In this document: positions 59,891 to 64,000 of the stretch, in pieces | Layout of the letters: each line of letters starts with the position of its first letter | Position numbering within the stretch: the stretch's first letter is position 1 | From: Ga0077527 sp038316355 | GTDB taxonomy: Bacteria; Pseudomonadota; Gammaproteobacteria; Burkholderiales; SG8-41 | Assembly (NCBI GenBank): GCA_038316355.1 | Contig: JBBQAO010000002.1 | Span: forward strand, 62,001 to 126,000 | Reading direction: 5' to 3' | DNA length: 64,000 bases | Program-made: the position numbers and the translations under genes | The notes under the pieces: model-generated | What the model was told of the DNA's origin: nothing | The model's database searches: none | Seen by the model: the letters and a program-made list of their open reading frames with translations, nothing else

Positions 59891-60188
59891 GTGTTTGCCC
59901 AATGAGTGGTGCGTTGCAGGGAAGCGCAGGAAAGAAAACATTCCAGGCGCGGGGAGGCTGGTGGCGAGGTGTGCAGGACGACGGAGCAATCGGCGAGCCT
60001 TGTTCAGAGTATCGCCATCCATGTGCAAGCGACCGTACGTTGCCGAACATAGATCGACGGGGCCGTGGGTGTTGTCCTGATTTCGCCGGCTGTTGACCTG
60101 CCCCGGATCGCAGGTTGCGAGTGGTGCCGGTTTCGTGGCATCTTCCTGCTGACGCAAACAAATCACAACGGCTCGGAGGAGGAATCAC

Positions 60189-61154
60189 ATGAATGCAAAA
60201 ACCGGCATCAGGATGCTGGCGCTGTCCTGCGTATTGCTGACGGCTGTTGCCCACGCCCAATCTTTTCCCAGCCGGCCGATGCGGGTGATCGTGCCGCTGG
60301 CAGCGGCTGGCGGCATGGACAGCGTCACCCGTAACGTCGCGGCGAGTTTCACCGAAGCGTTGGGGCAGAGCGTCGTTGTTGACAACCGTCCGGGCGCGGG
60401 CAGCCTGATTGCGCTGGAGATTCTCGCCGGCGCGGCGCCGGACGGGCATACGCTGATGATGATCAGCGCCACCACCGTGATCTACCCGCTGCTCTACAAA
60501 TCCCCGCTCGACCCCGTGCGCGATTTTATGCCGGTGTCGCAGGTCACCGCGCAGGGCTACGTGCTGGTCGTCCATCCGTCGCTGCCGGCAAAATCGGCGC
60601 TCGAATTTGTCAATTACGCGAAGGCGAATCCGGACAAGCTGACCTACGCTTCATCCGGCATCGGCAGCCCGATCCACATGACCACCGAACTGCTGGGCAT
60701 CGCCACCGGTACCCGGATGATCCATATCCCGTATAAAGGCATGGGCGCGGCCTACGCCGACCTGGTCGGCGGGCGCATCAGCTTTTCGTTTGCGACCATC
60801 ATCTCGGCCCAGGGCCACATCAAGAACAACCGGTTGCGCGCGCTGGCGGTATCCACGGCCAAACGCGCACCGGCGATGTCCGATACGCCGACCCTCGCCG
60901 AGGCCGGTGTGCCCGGCGTGGTCGTGGTCAACTGGTACGGCCTGATCGCACCCAAGGCCACCCCGAAAGCCGTGATCGACAAGATCGCCGCCGAGACCAC
61001 CAAGGCCGTGCAGGCGCCAGCGATGATGAAACACCTCGTTGCCGATGGCTCCGAGGGCGTGGGATCCACGCCTGAGGAGTTCACCAAACATATCCGTGCC
61101 GAGAGTGAGCAGTGGCGGCGCGTGATCAAGCAGGGCGGCATCAAGGCGCAATAA
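60189..61154 (+). CDS. Bug/TctC-family tripartite tricarboxylate receptor
   Basis: The 321-residue protein is preceded by GGAGGAATCAC. The signal peptide (MNAKTGIRMLALSCVLLTAVAHAQS) leads into FPSRPMRVIVPLAAAGGMDSVTRNVA, where the usual PGGG loop reads AAAGGMD. Core motifs IHIPYKGMGAAYADLVGGRISF and VVVNWYGLIAPKATPK are present. Sixth orphan receptor in the window. A single-gene unit with a likely promoter in 59891-60188. Confidence 0.93.
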   Translation: MNAKTGIRMLALSCVLLTAVAHAQSFPSRPMRVIVPLAAAGGMDSVTRNVAASFTEALGQSVVVDNRPGAGSLIALEILAGAAPDGHTLMMISATTVIYPLLYKSPLDPVRDFMPVSQVTAQGYVLVVHPSLPAKSALEFVNYAKANPDKLTYASSGIGSPIHMTTELLGIATGTRMIHIPYKGMGAAYADLVGGRISFSFATIISAQGHIKNNRLRALAVSTAKRAPAMSDTPTLAEAGVPGVVVVNWYGLIAPKATPKAVIDKIAAETTKAVQAPAMMKHLVADGSEGVGSTPEEFTKHIRAESEQWRRVIKQGGIKAQ

Positions 61155-61282
61155 GCAGGAAGGCCGGTGTCGGGCGCGGGCCTGAATGGATGTTCCGGCC
61201 CCTTTGATCCCGGGTTTTCATTATCATCGACAGCATTCCATGGACATCACAGAGCCGGGCCGGGGCTGACGGGGATCAGGAC

Positions 61283-61785
61283 ATGCGCCGCAGAAAAACA
61301 CCGATCATCATCGACGTCGAGGCCTCCGGTTTTGGCGACGGGAGTTATCCCATTGAAGTCGACGTCGCCTTCGACGATGACACCAAATACTGCGCGCTGA
61401 TCCTGCCCGCCGCGGATTGGGAACACTGGGATGAAGACGCAGAAAAAGTCCACCGCATCGCCCGTGACATTCTCGAAACCCACGGCAAACCGATACAGGA
61501 AGTTGCCGCACACCTGAACCAGTTGTTCGAAGGCAAGACTCTCTATAGCGACGCCTGGGGCGTGGACAAGCCGTGGCTCACCACGCTGTTCTACAAGGCG
61601 GGCGTGAACATGAATTCAGCGTCAGCCCGCTGGAACTGATCCTGTCCGAGCAACAGATGGCGCGCTGGCATGCCACCAAGGACAAACTGCTGGCCGAAGT
61701 GCACAAGCACCGTCATCGCGCGAGTTTTGATGCATGGATCATCCAGGAGACCTACAAGAGGACGCTGGACGAAGCGCCGAATTAA
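61283..61785 (+). pseudogene. DnaQ-like exonuclease-fold protein, frameshifted (copy 1)
   Basis: Starts MRRRKTPIIIDVEASGFGDGSYPIEVDVAF, with the DEDD-type first motif (IDVEASGFG). It reads on to about 61613, where ATTC replaces the ATTTC seen in copy 2. The shift ends the first frame at 61639, and the true C-terminus (FSVSPLELILSEQQMARWHATKDKLLAEVHKHRHRASFDAWIIQETYKRTLDEAPN) is in the next frame to 61785. One missing T accounts for it. A related, 5'-truncated copy lies at 62787-63195. Confidence 0.8.
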
Positions 61786-61803
61786 AAGCCGGTGCGGATG
61801 CGC

Positions 61804-62664
61804 TCAGCGCCGCGCCGGACTGCTGTCGGGGAAAAATTCACGTATCATGAATTCCTCGAGCCCGGCGTTATCCCGGGCACGGGCCGACAGCATGACGCTG
61901 CGCCCCAGGCGGTTCGACACCCACAGGAATTCGTCCTGCTTGTCCTCGCGAATGATGGCGATCATCCTGCGCACCACTGCAATGCGGATGTCGCTGTTGG
62001 CGCCTCGGCGCACCTCGATCAACTGTTTGGAATTGCGGTTGATGTCGTTGTTCCAGCCGTGGAAGAGGAATTCGGCATAGTCGTGGCTCAGGCGCTGGAT
62101 TTGAAACACGCCGCCACCCTTGCTCGGGTCGTAGCCGAAAGTGCGGTCGCGCTGTGAACCGATATTGCCGGCGATGATGCGCTTGCTGCGGGCGTCGGCA
62201 TCTTCCGCCTGCGGCGGAGGTGCCGGCGTGGTTGCGCCGCGGGCGCGCTGTCGCGCTTCGATGTACGACGCCATGTCGTCCCCCGGATCGGGCGCCGGAG
62301 CGGGCGGCGCAATTGCCGCGGGTGATGGTGCAGGCGGTGCCGGCTTGTCCATTGCGACGAACGGTGGCGCGAACCGCGGGCGTGGCGCCGCCTTCGGTCG
62401 CTGCGCCCGCAGCGACGGTTCAGACGAGGGCTGCGGTGGTACGACCCCCAGGGGCGGAATCGGCGGTGCCGGAGGAGCGAGCCGCAAGGTCAGCGGCGCG
62501 CGACTGTCGGGGGGCTCACCCGCCTCCGGCAACTGCACCGTGATCGGCGGCAGATCCAACAAGACTGCGATGTGCACGAATATCGACAACGCGATGGCAA
62601 TCCATATTCGGGGGATCACCACGCCATCGGTTCTGCTGCGGAATACGTCGGTCCGGTCGATCAT
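61804..62664 (-). CDS. TonB-like N-terminus with a non-TonB C-terminal domain
   Basis: The 286-residue protein has one membrane helix near the N-terminus (IWIAIALSIFVHIAVLLDLP). A long Pro/Ala-rich periplasmic linker follows (about 45-155; PAPPIPPLGVVPPQP, APPAPAPDPGDD). The C-terminal domain of about 115 residues (RDRTFGYDPSKGGGVFQIQRLSHDYAEFLFHGWNNDINRNSKQLIEVRRGANSDIRIAVVRRMIAIIREDKQDEFLWVSNRLGRSVMLSARARD) lacks the TonB YP motif. It may transmit force or span the periplasm; function unknown. It lies between the two copies of the exonuclease-like relic. Confidence 0.78.
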   Translation of the reverse strand: MIDRTDVFRSRTDGVVIPRIWIAIALSIFVHIAVLLDLPPITVQLPEAGEPPDSRAPLTLRLAPPAPPIPPLGVVPPQPSSEPSLRAQRPKAAPRPRFAPPFVAMDKPAPPAPSPAAIAPPAPAPDPGDDMASYIEARQRARGATTPAPPPQAEDADARSKRIIAGNIGSQRDRTFGYDPSKGGGVFQIQRLSHDYAEFLFHGWNNDINRNSKQLIEVRRGANSDIRIAVVRRMIAIIREDKQDEFLWVSNRLGRSVMLSARARDNAGLEEFMIREFFPDSSPARR

Positions 62665-62786
62665 TAATCCGTCGTTGCCATGCCGAGATCGGGTTTACCG
62701 GACGACTGGTTAAAGAGGGTTACAGGGGCCAGGCTCGACTGGCTTGTGGAATATATCGTGCTTGGCCCTTTGGCGCGCTACACAAT

Positions 62787-63195
62787 GACACCAAGTACTG
62801 CGCGCTGATCCTGCCTGCCGAGGAGTGGGAGCACTGGGATGACGACGCTGAAAAAGTCCACCGCATTGCCCGCGACATCCTCGAAACCCATGGCAAACCT
62901 GTCCGCGAAGTTGCAGCGCACCTGAACCAGCCGTTCGAGGACAAAACCCTCTACACCGGTGCCCGGGGCGTGGACAGGCCGTGGCTTACCTCGCTGTTCT
63001 ACAAGGCGGGCATGAACATGAATTTCAGCGTCAGCCCGTTGGAGCTGATCCTGTCCGAGGAACAGATGGCACGCTGGCATGACAGCAAGGACAAACTCCT
63101 GGCCGAAGTGCAAAAAAAACCGTCATCGCGCGAGTCTTGATGCGTGGTTCACCCAGGCGACCTACAAACGGACACTGGACCAGCCGGCGGACTGA
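62787..63195 (+). pseudogene. DnaQ-like exonuclease-fold protein, 5'-truncated copy 2
   Basis: From about 62787 the DNA resembles 61377-61785 over its whole length at high identity (NDTKYCALILPAEEWEHWDDDAEKVHRIARDILETHGKP and onward). It lacks the first roughly 30 codons and a start, and has its own frameshift in an A-run near 63113-63120 (VQKKPSSREC instead of VHKHRHRASFD). It keeps the intact ATTTC that copy 1 lost. Clearly a dead partial duplicate. The remaining parts of 62665-63326 hold no gene. Confidence 0.82.
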
Positions 63196-63326
63196 CTGCT
63201 CGCAGAACGCACCTTGATCCAGTGCGCAGAATCAGCAAAAGATCTGCAAAAATGCGTCAATGTCTTCAAATTGCCACATTTTCTTAACACAATGTTACTC
63301 CCTGCCTTATTCTGCCTGATCCCTCC

Positions 63327-64000
63327 ATGACCGATTCCAGAAGCAGCGATTCAGACCAGCTGTTCCAGCGCGTGTACAGCGAAATGCTCGACAGTTTCGA
63401 TGAGGAACTCGAATCAGAGATTGATGACGACCGGCTCGACGGTATGCTGGCCGACATTGGCGAGCACCCCGATCGGCTTAGCCTGGACCGCAGGATCTAC
63501 TTCAAGGAACTCTTCCGTCTCCAGGGCGAACTGGTGAAGCTGCAGGACTGGGTTATCCACCAGAAACTCAAGGTGGTGATCCTGTTCGAGGGGCGCGATG
63601 CGGCCGGCAAGGGCGGCGTAATCAAGCGCATCACCCAGCGGCTCAATCCGCGCGTCTGCCGCGTGGTGGCACTGCCCGCACCCAACGACCGCGAACGCAC
63701 ACAGTGGTACTTCCAGCGCTACGTGTCGCACCTGCCGGCCGGCGGCGAGATCGTGCTGTTTGACCGCAGTTGGTACAACCGCGCAGGCGTCGAACGGGTG
63801 ATGGGTTTTTGCGGCGATGACGAATACGAGGAGTTTTTCCGCACGGTGCCCGAGTTCGAGCGCATGCTGTTGCGCTCGGGCATTATTTTGCTCAAATACT
63901 GGTTCTCGATTACCGACGACGAACAGCACCTGCGTTTCCAGATGCGTATCCATGATCCGCTGAAGCAGTGGAAACTGAGTCCGATGGATCTGGAGTCGCG
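63327..64000 (+). CDS. ppk2: Polyphosphate kinase 2 (PPK2), 5' part
   Basis: The frame starts at ATG 63327 and is open to the end of the window (224 codons), so the gene is cut by the boundary. An acidic N-terminal extension (residues about 8-45) precedes the P-loop kinase core: Walker A FEGRDAAGKGG at 87-97, then LPAPNDRERTQWYFQRYVSHLPAGGEIVLFDRSWYNRAGVERVMGF with the Walker B Asp and the lid-region Arg. Single-domain class I PPK2 enzymes transfer phosphate between polyphosphate and nucleotides. No ppk1 or exopolyphosphatase is visible. Confidence 0.93.
   Translation, partial: MTDSRSSDSDQLFQRVYSEMLDSFDEELESEIDDDRLDGMLADIGEHPDRLSLDRRIYFKELFRLQGELVKLQDWVIHQKLKVVILFEGRDAAGKGGVIKRITQRLNPRVCRVVALPAPNDRERTQWYFQRYVSHLPAGGEIVLFDRSWYNRAGVERVMGFCGDDEYEEFFRTVPEFERMLLRSGIILLKYWFSITDDEQHLRFQMRIHDPLKQWKLSPMDLES

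Noticed and set aside
1..64000. CRISPR arrays, tRNA or rRNA genes, prophage or integrative elements
   Set aside because: None was recognised on either strand. The only tandem arrays are the short repeats listed, and no integrase, transposase or phage structural gene is visible.

Overview
The window is GC-rich, densely coded DNA that reads as a betaproteobacterium, most likely Burkholderiales or a close relative. The main evidence is six orphan Bug/TctC-type tripartite tricarboxylate receptors in 64 kb, plus PEP-CTERM remnants, an E. coli-type YcaO and CCTGAGC..GTCGAAGG repeats. No tRNA, rRNA, CRISPR array, integrase or complete insertion sequence was seen.

Layout. 1-1.2 kb: end of a TPR-like gene carrying a palindromic tandem repeat. 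1.2-14.8 kb: a GntR/UTRA regulator divergent from a 13-gene plus-strand catabolic operon: split UxaA-type lyase, TPP enzyme, fumarate-reductase-like iron-sulfur and two membrane subunits, sulfatase, receptor, two-subunit class I fumarase/tartrate dehydratase, flavoprotein, receptor, Ldh2-type dehydrogenase. Dehydrogenation, hydration and a second dehydrogenation would form a small copy of the succinate-to-oxaloacetate steps, perhaps for a substituted C4 dicarboxylate. 15-27 kb: recQ, a metallo-beta-lactamase-fold protein, a TfdA-like dioxygenase, an OmpA-type lipoprotein, an alpha-hydroxyacid oxidase whose 3' end lies in a MITE-like element, slyX, an S4 protein, a CubicO-type hydrolase, an epimerase and a thioesterase.

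27.15-27.72 kb is the most striking locus: an OsmC-family gene with an in-frame TGA at the peroxidatic cysteine position. Twelve nucleotides later lies a hairpin with the bulged U and GGU loop of the E. coli fdhF SECIS. It is probably a selenoprotein that ordinary gene calling would split in two.

27.7-40 kb: more receptors, a PEP-CTERM relic, a DksA-like zinc-finger protein, a short cis-prenyltransferase, an alcohol dehydrogenase, ycaO, small envelope proteins, a CMD-family protein, a HIT protein and an enolase-superfamily enzyme. 40-43 kb: two adjacent broken genes (SulP transporter with an amber codon; C45 acyltransferase relic). 43-56 kb: a racemase-family protein, an HNH nuclease, a rhomboid protease, a MazG-like protein, an M32 carboxypeptidase, a DUF3500 protein, a Spy-like protein, an unusual surface-protein cluster, an exported methyltransferase-like protein and a LOG protein. 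56-64 kb: dienelactone hydrolase, GFA protein, a frameshifted amidohydrolase, YihY, a frameshifted FMN reductase, an HPF-like protein, a sixth receptor, a decaying gene duplicated on both sides of a TonB-like ORF, and the start of ppk2.

Several single-base indels and nonsense codons (30.0, 40.3, 42.4, 57.7, 59.2, 61.6, 63.1 kb) mean real decay and assembly error cannot be separated from one sequence.
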